This document shows, piece after piece, positions 9,515 to 18,287 of a stretch of DNA of 64,000 bases (its first letter is position 1; the number at the start of each line of letters is the position of its first letter). A model generated the notes under the pieces. It made no database searches, was not told the origin of the DNA, and was given only the letters and a program-made list of their open reading frames with translations. The DNA comes from Dyadobacter pollutisoli (lineage in GTDB: Bacteria; Bacteroidota; Bacteroidia; Cytophagales; Spirosomataceae): assembly GCF_026625565.1 (NCBI RefSeq), contig NZ_CP112998.1, positions 7,166,501 to 7,230,500 of the forward strand. Reading direction: 5' to 3'. Made by a program: the position numbers and the translations under genes.

Positions 9515-10330
9515 TTAAAAACTAATATACTTCTTAATATATTTTATTTTGTCCTTTCCAACGGTTCCAAAAATTCGTATCACAGCATTGACCAGAATAA
9601 GTTTCGCGCCATACGCAAACCATTCTATCGATGGAATATATTTGTAGATTTTATGTTTTATCTGTGCTTTTCTTGTTTCTTTTAACAACGTATATTTACT
9701 TATCTGATTACTAATTCCCCCTTCGTACATTTTAGCAATAGTCAAAGGAATAAATATCGCGTCTTGCGTTTTAAGATATCCGAGCAGCAAGTCATAGTCG
9801 CCAAGTACCTTATATGAAATATCATATTGTTCTTTTATAAACAAAGCCTTTGAATGAAACGTAGCCTGATGCGGTATGCGCATGGATATGTTGATAAATT
9901 TATCTTTGATAATTTTCCAATCAAGACCATAGGAAACCTCTTTGCCCGAGGAATAAATAAATTCAACTTTTCCGTAAGCAACTTCGCTTTCACAATTTAT
10001 TAAATAGGGAACCACCTGTTGAATAATCGTATTTTCAGTCAGGAAATCATCTGAATTAATAAATAATAGCCAATCCCCTGTCGCTACCCTTATTCCTTTG
10101 TTCATTGCATCATATATCCCGCGATCTGGTTCACTGACCCAATAGGCAAGCTGATGTTGGTATTGCTCAATGATTGCGAGCGTACCATCCGTAGATTTGC
10201 CGTCTATGATAATGTATTCAATATTTTTATAGGTCTGGGCAAGGATACTTTTTATTGTGCCTTCAATTGAGTTCGCTCCGTTTCTAACAACAGTTATAAT
10301 AGATAATTTGAGATCTTGCAGCATGGTCAA
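9515..10330 (-). CDS. Glycosyltransferase family 2 (WcaA-like)
   Basis: 271 residues; a GT-A enzyme with LSIITVVRNGANSIEGTIKS at the start, IIIDGKSTDGT, the Asp-containing SEPDRGIYDAMNKG segment and FINSDDF as the metal-binding DxD equivalent (about residues 92-98). The C-terminal 60 residues are basic and partly hydrophobic, which may give peripheral membrane association. It belongs to the leftward operon, with 36 bases to the upstream GT4 gene. Paralogous to 8137-8901, with an acyltransferase between the two. The sugar transferred is unknown. Confidence 0.87.
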   Translation of the reverse strand: MTMLQDLKLSIITVVRNGANSIEGTIKSILAQTYKNIEYIIIDGKSTDGTLAIIEQYQHQLAYWVSEPDRGIYDAMNKGIRVATGDWLLFINSDDFLTENTIIQQVVPYLINCESEVAYGKVEFIYSSGKEVSYGLDWKIIKDKFINISMRIPHQATFHSKALFIKEQYDISYKVLGDYDLLLGYLKTQDAIFIPLTIAKMYEGGISNQISKYTLLKETRKAQIKHKIYKYIPSIEWFAYGAKLILVNAVIRIFGTVGKDKIKYIKKYISF

Positions 10331-10366
10331 TCTAATATTTTCGAAGTAATTTATGTCGATTGAGAA

Positions 10367-11500
10367 TCAGAGATCAAGCACCTGTATGATAGTATGGGCG
10401 AAATCCTGGATATTTTTTGAATAATCTTCTTGCTTTCGGAGTGGCGGTATTGATACTGATCGCTCGATTATCAATGCAAGCTGTTCTGCCGATCGCGGAT
10501 TAAAAAAAATACAGTTCTCATTAGCCTGTTCCTTGTGTACCGACAAATCGCTCAAGATAATATATTGGTTAAGTGCCTTGCTGTCTTCCACAACAGTACT
10601 CCACCCCTCAAACAGAGAAGGCTGAATTATAGCAGTAGCATGATTCATCAAAGACAATTGTTCCGCCCGGTCGATAAATCCAAGAAATCTAATCCATTTT
10701 TGAATCTGCTCCTTTTCGATAAAATGTTGAAGTGTCTGGAAATATTCTTTATTCCGGTGATCTTTATTGCTGCCCGTAAAGGCCACCTGGAAATCAAGAT
10801 TTTTGTCCTTTAAGAGCGCAATTGCTTCCAATACAATCTTGTGGTTCTTATGTTTCCAAAACTGGTTTGGGGACATAAAGTAGGTTTTACCGATATCGAA
10901 TTTAGTTTTCAAATCTGTGATATCCAAATGATCAAATCGCGGCAGGATACTGGCAAAACGGAGAAGTCTTAAATCACAATGGTGGTCAGGATAAAATTTG
11001 TTAAAGTCTTTCATGGCGTCGTTGCTGCTGAAAACAACAATCTCACCGCTGGATGCAATTGCCGATTGGGCACTCCTTCGCTCTGCAATTTCCGCTTCGG
11101 AGAACATTTCCGGGAGGTAGCGTTCCTGAAAATCTGGTATCCAGTGAATTGGCGTTTTGCCAAGAAAGGCCTTTGGGTTGTAGGGATAAACTATTTCGGG
11201 AAGAAGATTGTAGAAGGCAGATTTTCGGGTTATTAACCTTTTTGCTCTAAGCCATACTTTCATTAATTTGTTGGGGCTATTAGCCTGATGAAAGTAGATG
11301 TAGGGATAATTGATATCCCTGACCTCGTTCATCGGCGACCCGTAACCATGGAACAGCAGTATCTCGGGCTTTAAATCGTCACGTAAAAAGTTTAATGCTC
11401 TTATGAGGTTCAAAATATAAATAGTCCCACCTGCCCACTCACTGTAAGAGGACAGAAAGAGTAATCCAATCTTCTTTCTTGCTACTGTAGGCTTCTCCAT
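10367..11500 (-). CDS. Glycosyltransferase, GT4-like
   Basis: 377 residues. The N-terminal domain begins KIGLLFLSSYSEWAGGTIYILNLI. The donor domain has SPNQFWKHKNHKIVLEAI (the K-N-H motif typical of GT4 mannosyl/rhamnosyltransferases) and IQPSLFEGWSTVVEDSKALN as the E-x7-E motif. Its start overlaps the end of the upstream epimerase gene by 19 bases, so the two are co-translated. Likely adds a hexose or deoxyhexose to the lipid-linked unit in the cytoplasm. Specificity unknown. Confidence 0.87.
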   Translation of the reverse strand: MEKPTVARKKIGLLFLSSYSEWAGGTIYILNLIRALNFLRDDLKPEILLFHGYGSPMNEVRDINYPYIYFHQANSPNKLMKVWLRAKRLITRKSAFYNLLPEIVYPYNPKAFLGKTPIHWIPDFQERYLPEMFSEAEIAERRSAQSAIASSGEIVVFSSNDAMKDFNKFYPDHHCDLRLLRFASILPRFDHLDITDLKTKFDIGKTYFMSPNQFWKHKNHKIVLEAIALLKDKNLDFQVAFTGSNKDHRNKEYFQTLQHFIEKEQIQKWIRFLGFIDRAEQLSLMNHATAIIQPSLFEGWSTVVEDSKALNQYIILSDLSVHKEQANENCIFFNPRSAEQLALIIERSVSIPPLRKQEDYSKNIQDFAHTIIQVLDL

Positions 11501-12375
11501 TGAAAATATTGTTCAAGTCCTTGATAGAGACTTATTGAAGGTTTATAACCCATAGATTGAATTTTCGAAATATCTGCACGCCAGTTAAGCGGATCGCCTG
11601 CTTTTACTTTACCATTGAAGTATACCGTTTTTTTCTCGGGGAAAAATGAGAGAAAAGTAGAGACCGCATATTCGATCAAAATTTCTTCTCCGTTGGCGAC
11701 GTTGATGCTTTCTCCTTGGAAATCAGCGTGATGCAGGCAGCAAGTGATAGCATCAACAACATCTTGGACATGAATGAAATCCCGGGTTTCTTTTCCGGTT
11801 CCAAACAATTCAATGTAGTTTGTGTTTTTAGCTTTCTGATATAAGTCCCAGAATAACTGCTTTTTAAGTCCACTACCATATGCAGAAAAAACTCGGAGTG
11901 AGCACGTTGGAACGTTATGATACGTATGGAAACTACGGCAAATCTGCTCAGATTGCATTTTGTGGAGTCCGTACGGGGAAATTGGATTCAATTTTACATT
12001 CTCTGTAACCGGGATACTTTCAGGGTTTCCGTAAACGGCGGCGCTGGACAAATTTATAAATTTGCAGGTTGGCTGGTTGGTTCTGATGGCATCCAGGAGT
12101 TTGACGACATTGTAAGTATTCAGCGTGAAATCACGGAATGGATTTTTGAGAGAATCCGGTACACTTGCGGCACCAGAACAATTGATACAAGCATCAAAAG
12201 CTTTGTCCTGGAATATCTTCTGATAGTCTGCATTAGTCGAGTCTATCTGGTAGTAGTTCGATTTTTCGTAGTCGACCACCACATCGCATTCATAGACCTC
12301 GAAGTGGGTTTTTTGAAATGACGCTACGACGTATCCGCCAATAAAACCCTTGGAACCTATAATGAGAACCTTCAT
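11482..12375 (-). CDS. NAD-dependent epimerase/dehydratase (extended SDR)
   Basis: 297 residues. Rossmann motif GSKGFIGGYV at 8-17, the active-site region SSAAVYG with YGLHK (Tyr-x3-Lys, near residue 135) and the GTGKETRDFIHVQDVVDAI segment common to UDP-glucose 4-epimerases and dTDP/UDP-hexose reductases. It probably makes an NDP-sugar for this polymer (UDP-galactose, UDP-GalNAc or a GDP/dTDP-deoxysugar), but the substrate cannot be separated by eye. Overlaps the next gene by 19 bases and starts 1 base after the acyltransferase stop upstream, so it is firmly in the operon. Confidence 0.85.
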   Translation of the reverse strand: MKVLIIGSKGFIGGYVVASFQKTHFEVYECDVVVDYEKSNYYQIDSTNADYQKIFQDKAFDACINCSGAASVPDSLKNPFRDFTLNTYNVVKLLDAIRTNQPTCKFINLSSAAVYGNPESIPVTENVKLNPISPYGLHKMQSEQICRSFHTYHNVPTCSLRVFSAYGSGLKKQLFWDLYQKAKNTNYIELFGTGKETRDFIHVQDVVDAITCCLHHADFQGESINVANGEEILIEYAVSTFLSFFPEKKTVYFNGKVKAGDPLNWRADISKIQSMGYKPSISLYQGLEQYFQWRSLQ

Positions 12376-12376
12376 T

Positions 12377-12994
12377 TTATTTATTTAAAAACTTAATTAT
12401 CCGTGCCGGATTACCAGCAACCACAGCCCAGGCAGGTACATCTTTCGTAACCACGCTTTTGGCACCAACTACTGCTCCCTCGCCGATAGTCACTCCTTTT
12501 AATATGGTTGCATCAAATCCGATCCAGACTTTGTTGCCTATTTGTATTGGTTTTTGTACCACATTGGTCCAGTCTTTGTTCAGAATGTTATTGTGGGACT
12601 CCGTTAAATCTTTGTAGCACTGGTTATTATCATTCATTCTTTCTTCCCAATGAATAGAATGGGAATTATGGTCATACAGCGTAATTCCCCAAGCCATTGT
12701 AACATCGTTTCCAATAGAAATGCTGGTACGGCATATAAAACTGGCGTTACCTATGTGAACATTATCTCCGATCGTGATTTTTCCTTTTTCTGTTTCAAAT
12801 ATGAAATCTGCATTGATTATACATTTTTTACCTATTGTTACGTAATTTCTTTCCTCCCTTTTGGTGTGAAAGAATAACTTAATCCCATCAGGTTGCATGA
12901 TCGTGTCAACGCCAGTCTGATGCAAATATTTAGGAAGCTTACCAAATGTAAACTTGTACCGCAACTTCTTAATCAAGTTCAAAATACTACTCAT
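12377..12994 (-). CDS. Hexapeptide-repeat O-acyltransferase
   Basis: 205 residues. Hexapeptide repeats run from about 70 to 190, with the catalytic-type His in LYDHNSHSIHWEER and the closing VVAGNPARIIKFLNK. It is intact. Its ATG overlaps the TGA of the upstream pseudogene by four bases (ATGA), which shows that both once formed a coupled tandem pair of acyltransferases. Likely O-acetylates a sugar of the repeat unit with acetyl-CoA. The specific acceptor cannot be told. Confidence 0.87.
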   Translation of the reverse strand: MSSILNLIKKLRYKFTFGKLPKYLHQTGVDTIMQPDGIKLFFHTKREERNYVTIGKKCIINADFIFETEKGKITIGDNVHIGNASFICRTSISIGNDVTMAWGITLYDHNSHSIHWEERMNDNNQCYKDLTESHNNILNKDWTNVVQKPIQIGNKVWIGFDATILKGVTIGEGAVVGAKSVVTKDVPAWAVVAGNPARIIKFLNK

Positions 12995-13588
12995 ATCTTC
13001 GTATCATTTGCAGGCCTAATCAATCGCAACATTGTACAATCAGAAAGGTCTTTGGCAACCACACTTCCTGCGACAACAACTGCACTTATACAGATGGTAA
13101 CTCCTTTAAGGATAATCACATTGAAGCCAATCCAAGCCATATCCTTTATAATTACGGGTTTATGTTTCATATTACTCCAGTCTTTGTAGTTCCCGATCCT
13201 TCTTTCTTCTATACCTTTTTTCCAATCCAGGACATCGTTTTTTTTTCGTTGGATATTAGCAAATGAGAATTGTTGTCATCAACAGTGCAACCCCATGAGG
13301 CCATTACATCACTACCGATCTCAATATAATCTATACAAATAAAAGCTCCGCCCCCAATAAATACCCGGCCTCCAATCTTCATCGTGCCTGTCGCTGTTTC
13401 GAAGTAATAATTACCGCTGATCATTGAGTCTTCGCCAATTATTACACGTATTTCATCATTTCCAGGAGCCCAAAAGTCAAAACTAGCATCGGCCAGATTG
13501 GACGGCTACCAATGGAAGCCGAAGGCCACTTTTTTGCGAAAGGATAGATATTAGCTCAATATGTATGAAATAATGTCTTAATCGTCAT
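12991..13588 (-). pseudogene. Decayed hexapeptide acyltransferase, tandem paralogue of the next gene
   Basis: Joining frames rebuilds a ~199-codon acyltransferase. A start ATG at 13588 (MTIKTLFHTY) meets an in-frame TGA at 13556-13558. Reading resumes to IGSRPIW, then the frame changes near 13485-13500 into FDFWAPGNDE and a good hexapeptide segment (VIIGEDSMISGNYYF, then IGGRVFIGGGAF). A run of nine A (minus strand, about 13242-13250) shifts the frame again; ten A would restore it. The other frame continues DVLDWKKGIEERR, KPVIIKDMAWIGFN and ILKGVTI and stops at 12991 in the ATGA overlap with the intact copy. With three lesions, loss of function is more likely than one sequencing error. Confidence 0.82.
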
Positions 13589-13637
13589 CACAATTACTAT
13601 ATTTCGGTGGAAGCTTCTAAGAACTTTCGATTTAATA

Positions 13638-14597
13638 TCAGTTGCGTAAAGTAAATTTTAAAAAAATCAGCCCCATTTTTATACCAATTTTGGCCTTAAC
13701 TAAGATACTGGAGCTGGATTTATAAAAAGATTTATATAATGCTTGCTTCAATGAGTAGAAATTTTTCTCCTCAATTTTAGGCTGTTTAGGTAAATCTGAA
13801 ATGAAATAAGATTTGTCAAAATCCGAGATTAAAAAGGCATCTGACCCCGAAGTATGAGTGGCAAGTATTCCAAAACCAATATTCTGCACTAAACTTTTAT
13901 CAGGGAAAAGTGAAATGCCATTCTCCTTGAAAACGGCCCAATACCATCTAATTGCCCACGAGTCGATATCTTTACCCTCCATTTGACTAACAAGCATTTT
14001 CGAATAGGGATACACACTGTTTAGATCGAACCGTTGTGCCAAAGATCTATTTTTTTTAAGAATTTCATATCCTTTGGCATCAGAGTCAAAATGATCCCAA
14101 GCTCTTTTCCAAGTGGCCCATCCCCATGAGGTTGTTAAAGGCAGAAAAAAAGAACTGTGATTTGGAGGAATATTCAATGGAAACTGATGACCTGAAACCT
14201 GCATCACCTTTTCGTCGCTTTGATATTTATCCAATGCATCGTTCATGAATTTTATAAAACCTTTGGAAGTAACAAGATCATCTTCCAATACAATCACTTT
14301 CCCGTATTCATTGATCTTTTCAGTGACTCCATCGATGATTGAATTGGCGAGTCCTTTGTTACTATTTGCTTTGATGATGGTCACATGCTTACACCATTGC
14401 CGTTCAGCGATAACATTTCGTACACCCTCAATTTTTTGAAGACCCGCGGTATCCGTTCCACGTTTGGGTCCGTCTGCATAAATAAATAATTGCGATTGAT
14501 CCGCTAAACTATTGTCAGCCAATGCTTCCAGTGTTTTTCTTGTCTGGTCCGGGCGATTGTAAACAAATAGGAGAATAGGGGCCAATTCAATTGCCAT
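13638..14597 (-). CDS. Glycosyltransferase-like protein (GT2 family)
   Basis: 319 residues. Begins APILLFVYNRPDQTRKTLEAL, with the donor-site ADG at about 41-43, a VLEDDL metal-binding motif near 103-108 and TSWGWATWKRAWDHFD in the acceptor half. This is the pattern of GT-A proteins annotated as family 2 sugar transferases in lipopolysaccharide loci. It is soluble and cytoplasmic. It starts 26 bases after the flippase gene and is followed by the acyltransferase pseudogene. Substrates unknown. Confidence 0.83.
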   Translation of the reverse strand: MAIELAPILLFVYNRPDQTRKTLEALADNSLADQSQLFIYADGPKRGTDTAGLQKIEGVRNVIAERQWCKHVTIIKANSNKGLANSIIDGVTEKINEYGKVIVLEDDLVTSKGFIKFMNDALDKYQSDEKVMQVSGHQFPLNIPPNHSSFFLPLTTSWGWATWKRAWDHFDSDAKGYEILKKNRSLAQRFDLNSVYPYSKMLVSQMEGKDIDSWAIRWYWAVFKENGISLFPDKSLVQNIGFGILATHTSGSDAFLISDFDKSYFISDLPKQPKIEEKNFYSLKQALYKSFYKSSSSILVKAKIGIKMGLIFLKFTLRN

Positions 14598-14623
14598 TGC
14601 AAGTCATAATTTGGGTTTGAAGA

Positions 14624-16075
14624 CTATCTGTTGAGTGATTTTGTAAGATAGCGCTTTATGAATGTTTCAAAGAACGAGAAATTGAAAATGAGAAACGTGG
14701 CAGACAACAAAGTCAGTTTGATAAACAATGACAGAACGATTGAGATTTGAATGAACTTGCCGTCGTAATGGGTAAAGGCAAGCAAAAGCAAAATCAGAAT
14801 AAGTGCCTGTGGAACCTGTCTCAGGAAAATTTGGGCGAAGGTTAGCAGCGATGACTTCAATACAGTTTTGATCAATAAGTAAAAAGCCTGCAGGAAATTG
14901 ATGTAGAAAGAGATTACCAATAGCAAGGCAGTAGTTTCAACGGATTTGAAATACAAAACACCAACTAAAATGGAACAGACCAGCATGACCGCCGACAAGA
15001 CTCCTGAAAGAAACAGTAGATCGGTGCGACCCGAAGCCTGAAAAATGGAACCGCTACTGGATAATATCATTTGTACCCAGACTGAAAAACTTAAAATTCT
15101 GAGAATGGGAATTACACCTAGCCATTGGTTTCCCAACATGATCAGAATGATTTCTTCGGCCGAAAAATAGATAAACAACGAAAGTGGAATACCTAGTTTG
15201 GCCAGTATGTTGACCACTTTCAAATATTCCTGAAATATCACGGTCTTATTATCCTGAAATTTGGCCAGAATAGGGTGGAGGACAGGCGTAATGACGTTGG
15301 TGAGATACGAAACCGGATAGATCATGAGCTGGTAAGCCTGGTTATAAATCCCAAGACTGGCATTTCCCATAAATTTACCGATCAAAATATTGTCGAGATT
15401 TCTGGAAAAGTAATTGATGAAGTTAAATGCAAACTGATAAGACGAGTACCCCGCAATCTTTCTGGCACCCGCCAGCGCCATTCCTTTGTGGAGTTTCAGG
15501 TTTGAAAAGGTAAAGTATAAGGAAAAAACAAGGATACTGGAAAATATGGAACGCCAGATCATGGAGTAGTAGCTGAACTGATGCCAGGCCAGCAAAATCG
15601 CAACGAGACCGGTAACTAATGCCACGCTGGTGTCAATGAACCCCAGCGTTTTAAATGCTTTTTCTTTCACCAAAAGATTTCGTGGTATTACTGCAAGCGC
15701 GCTGAAAAACAAATGAACTGAAAGCATTTGGCAGATTCGTATGTATTCCTGATTATCGTAAAAAGAAGCAATTCCGAAAGCGCATAAGCAAAACAGTAAG
15801 GCAAGAACTACACTAAGTATCGCACTCAGTTTGAAAATGTCCGATAAGTCCCGGTACGTAAGATTTTGATTTTGTACAATGCCGGATCCAAGGCCTATGT
15901 CGCTCAAAATATTGAAAAATGTAATGAAAACAGTTACAACACTCAAAACACCAAATTCTTTGGGAGACAGAAGTCTGGCTAGTGTTGAATTAATCAGTAT
16001 TCCAATCAAAACTCCGCTGTATTTACTGATAAAAACGACAATGGTGCTGTTCCTTATTTCTTGCTGTACCTGCAT
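14624..16075 (-). CDS. Lipid-linked oligosaccharide flippase, Wzx/MOP type
   Basis: 483 residues with about 12-14 hydrophobic helices and the polysaccharide-biosynthesis-protein opening (IVVFISKYSGVLIGILINSTLARLL-like segment, then LSPKEFGVLSVV). The LIGKFMGNASLGIYNQAYQL block in the middle is diagnostic for the MOP/PST family. It should flip undecaprenyl-pyrophosphate-linked repeat units to the periplasmic side, working with the Wzy-like protein at 6865-8130. It lies 35 bases downstream of a glycosyltransferase gene. Confidence 0.9.
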   Translation of the reverse strand: MQVQQEIRNSTIVVFISKYSGVLIGILINSTLARLLSPKEFGVLSVVTVFITFFNILSDIGLGSGIVQNQNLTYRDLSDIFKLSAILSVVLALLFCLCAFGIASFYDNQEYIRICQMLSVHLFFSALAVIPRNLLVKEKAFKTLGFIDTSVALVTGLVAILLAWHQFSYYSMIWRSIFSSILVFSLYFTFSNLKLHKGMALAGARKIAGYSSYQFAFNFINYFSRNLDNILIGKFMGNASLGIYNQAYQLMIYPVSYLTNVITPVLHPILAKFQDNKTVIFQEYLKVVNILAKLGIPLSLFIYFSAEEIILIMLGNQWLGVIPILRILSFSVWVQMILSSSGSIFQASGRTDLLFLSGVLSAVMLVCSILVGVLYFKSVETTALLLVISFYINFLQAFYLLIKTVLKSSLLTFAQIFLRQVPQALILILLLLAFTHYDGKFIQISIVLSLFIKLTLLSATFLIFNFSFFETFIKRYLTKSLNR

Positions 16076-16110
16076 TCTGATATTCTATTAATCTTGTGAA
16101 ACAGGTATTG

Positions 16111-17226
16111 TCATGGGCTCTGCCAAAGCGGTGAAGTCAGGATTGAAGATATCTTGTTCTTAAACACTTTATAAGAAAAAGTTGTATCAAATCTCCTCCG
16201 CGCACTTTTCCCGATTGCGAGAAGTTTAGCTCTGTCACCCTCCAATGCGATAATGGCCTCCGCAATGTCTTTTGGCTGGTTGCCACAGATAATTATTTCA
16301 GATTGATCCTTTGACAATAGATCTTCCATCGCTGTGGAATGACTACTTAAAACAGGAAGTCCCATTGCAAAAGCGTCTGCTATCTTGTTTGTAAAAACAG
16401 TTCTGGCCTTGGAACTGTCGCCAAAAACGCCCAAAGCCAGGTCGCAATTCTGAATCAAAAATGGTTCAAGCTTACCATTATTAAAGGATTTACTATTATT
16501 GATGGTAACAACTTTCTCAATACCAAGGTCTCTAATTTTGTTTTTATATGGTATCGCCTTTTCTTCACTCTCACCGAATAGGTACAATTCAAAATCAACC
16601 CCCTCGTCAAAAAGTATTTTAGCAGCGTCCAGAATTTTATCTAAACCATGGAGTGTAATGTAAGTTCCCCACCAGCAAATAGTAAACTTTGCCTTGGCAC
16701 TCTGAGCATATTTATTGTAAGCCAATTCTCTGTTATCGACGCAGAGTGGAACGATCTTATAATGAATGTCGGACAAATTTACTTTTACAAGTGAGGTGTA
16801 ATAAGCTGCTTCGGCTTCATTAAGGAATATTACACAGTCGGATAAAAGTATTGCCTTAAGATCCCGTTCGAAATGTTTTTGAGCCTCCTTACTATTGCTA
16901 TCAATAGTTTTTGCATCAATTACCTGTGAATCGTAAAAAGATACGTAAAAGTCAGTAATGATTTGTTTTCCAAGCAATTTTGCCAGTTTGTACCTGAAAG
17001 TAAATTGGTGTCGCATCGCAGGGAATATCACAATATGTGACTTCAACACGACCATAAATTCAGTAAAAAACAAATATGCAGTAAAAAACGGAGATGTTTT
17101 CCGCCAGAATTGCTCGTAGTTAAAGAAAAAGGTATTTATCTCCTTAGTTTCCAAAAGTGCCTTTATGAGATTTTGGGTTCTGTAACTGCCTATTGCTAAC
17201 CCATAGACTACAACATTTTTTTTCAT
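16111..17226 (-). CDS. Glycosyltransferase, GT4-like
   Basis: 371 residues. The N-terminal half is atypical (VVYGLAIGSYRTQNLIKALL), but the C-terminal half is a clear GT-B donor domain: KFTICWWGTYITLHGLDKILDAAKIL and ELYLFGESEE. The region where the E-x7-E motif is expected reads TNKIADAFAMGLPVLS, so the first Glu is replaced; this happens in several GT4 subgroups. The gene follows rfbE closely (37 bases), so it is a fair candidate for adding the 3,6-dideoxyhexose made by the cassette just upstream, but that is inference from position only. Confidence 0.8.
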   Translation of the reverse strand: MKKNVVVYGLAIGSYRTQNLIKALLETKEINTFFFNYEQFWRKTSPFFTAYLFFTEFMVVLKSHIVIFPAMRHQFTFRYKLAKLLGKQIITDFYVSFYDSQVIDAKTIDSNSKEAQKHFERDLKAILLSDCVIFLNEAEAAYYTSLVKVNLSDIHYKIVPLCVDNRELAYNKYAQSAKAKFTICWWGTYITLHGLDKILDAAKILFDEGVDFELYLFGESEEKAIPYKNKIRDLGIEKVVTINNSKSFNNGKLEPFLIQNCDLALGVFGDSSKARTVFTNKIADAFAMGLPVLSSHSTAMEDLLSKDQSEIIICGNQPKDIAEAIIALEGDRAKLLAIGKSARRRFDTTFSYKVFKNKISSILTSPLWQSP

Positions 17227-17263
17227 CGACTATAAAACGTTATATGTTCAAAGGAGAACGACA

Positions 17264-18283
17264 TTAATTGCCAGAAACCCATTCAATCATTCGGTTAATA
17301 CCTGTTTCCTTATCCAGCTTAGGATGCCAGTTATACACCGAAGCTGCTTTGGTAATGTCAGCAACGAACACCTTTTGATCGCTTTGACGCCAGGGTAGCT
17401 GGGTATAAGACATTTTGATGTCAAGCTTATTTTCGAGAACACTGAATAACTCTAAGAGAGAAAGACTGTTATTCATGCCGCCACCAATGTTAAACACCTG
17501 CCCCTTTGTTTGCTCTATATTCTCGATAGCGGAGAAATAACAGCTGATCAGATCGTCGGCAAACAAAATGTCCCGAACCTGTTTACCGTTTCCGGAAATC
17601 GTGAAATTGTCTTTTAGTGCTCCGGTCTTAATGTCGATTGCCTGTTTTACAAACCACCCGATCCAGCCCTGGTCAAACGTTGAGAATTGCCTTCCACCGA
17701 AAATAGATGAGTGCCTGAAAACAACAGTACGCAACCCAAACATTTTGGCATAATCCAGCATATATTGATCAGTAGCACCTTTAGAACACCCGTACGGAGA
17801 CTGAAAATTGAGAGCCAAAGTTTCGTCAAACCCATTTTCGTAGCCCTCGGCCTTGTACCGGGTCATGGTCTCAACGAATTCCAAATTGTCGAAATCTCCA
17901 TAAACTTTGTTTGTGGAAGAATATGTAACAATAGCTTCGGGTACGTATTTACGAACGCACTCAAGCAGGTTGTTACCTCCAAGTACATTGATCTCAAAAT
18001 CCAATCGTGGATTAACTAGAGAAGTGGTCATGGCTACCTGGCCAGCCAAATGAAATATAACATCAGGCTGAGCATCCCTAATCGCATATTCTACATCGTT
18101 GTAAGATCGGATATCCGAATTGTAGAACTTGAAATTCCCTTGCCGACGAAGCCACGCCAGATTTTGCTCTGAACCAGATCGGAATAAATTATCAAATACA
18201 AATAGTTCGTCACCTTTTTTGAGGACTTCTGCAGCGAGATTGGAACCCAAAAAGCCGCAACCGCCAGTTATAAAATAGCGCAT
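17264..18283 (-). CDS. rfbE: CDP-paratose 2-epimerase (CDP-tyvelose forming)
   Basis: 339 residues, the length of Salmonella/Yersinia RfbE. Reaction: CDP-paratose to CDP-tyvelose, by NAD-dependent oxidation and reduction at C2. The extended-SDR motif is ITGGCGFLGSNL at 4-15. The blocks HLAGQVAMTTS, YSSTNKVYGD, SPYGCSKGATDQYMLDYA and VFRHSSIFGGRQF are, from memory, nearly those of enterobacterial RfbE. The catalytic Tyr-x3-Lys is YGCSK. The long insertion between VYGD and YGCSK is also typical. It ends the five-gene dideoxysugar cassette and starts 4 bases after rfbH. Very confident of the family; product identity rests on the pathway. Confidence 0.92.
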   Translation of the reverse strand: MRYFITGGCGFLGSNLAAEVLKKGDELFVFDNLFRSGSEQNLAWLRRQGNFKFYNSDIRSYNDVEYAIRDAQPDVIFHLAGQVAMTTSLVNPRLDFEINVLGGNNLLECVRKYVPEAIVTYSSTNKVYGDFDNLEFVETMTRYKAEGYENGFDETLALNFQSPYGCSKGATDQYMLDYAKMFGLRTVVFRHSSIFGGRQFSTFDQGWIGWFVKQAIDIKTGALKDNFTISGNGKQVRDILFADDLISCYFSAIENIEQTKGQVFNIGGGMNNSLSLLELFSVLENKLDIKMSYTQLPWRQSDQKVFVADITKAASVYNWHPKLDKETGINRMIEWVSGN

Positions 18284-18287
18284 GTGT

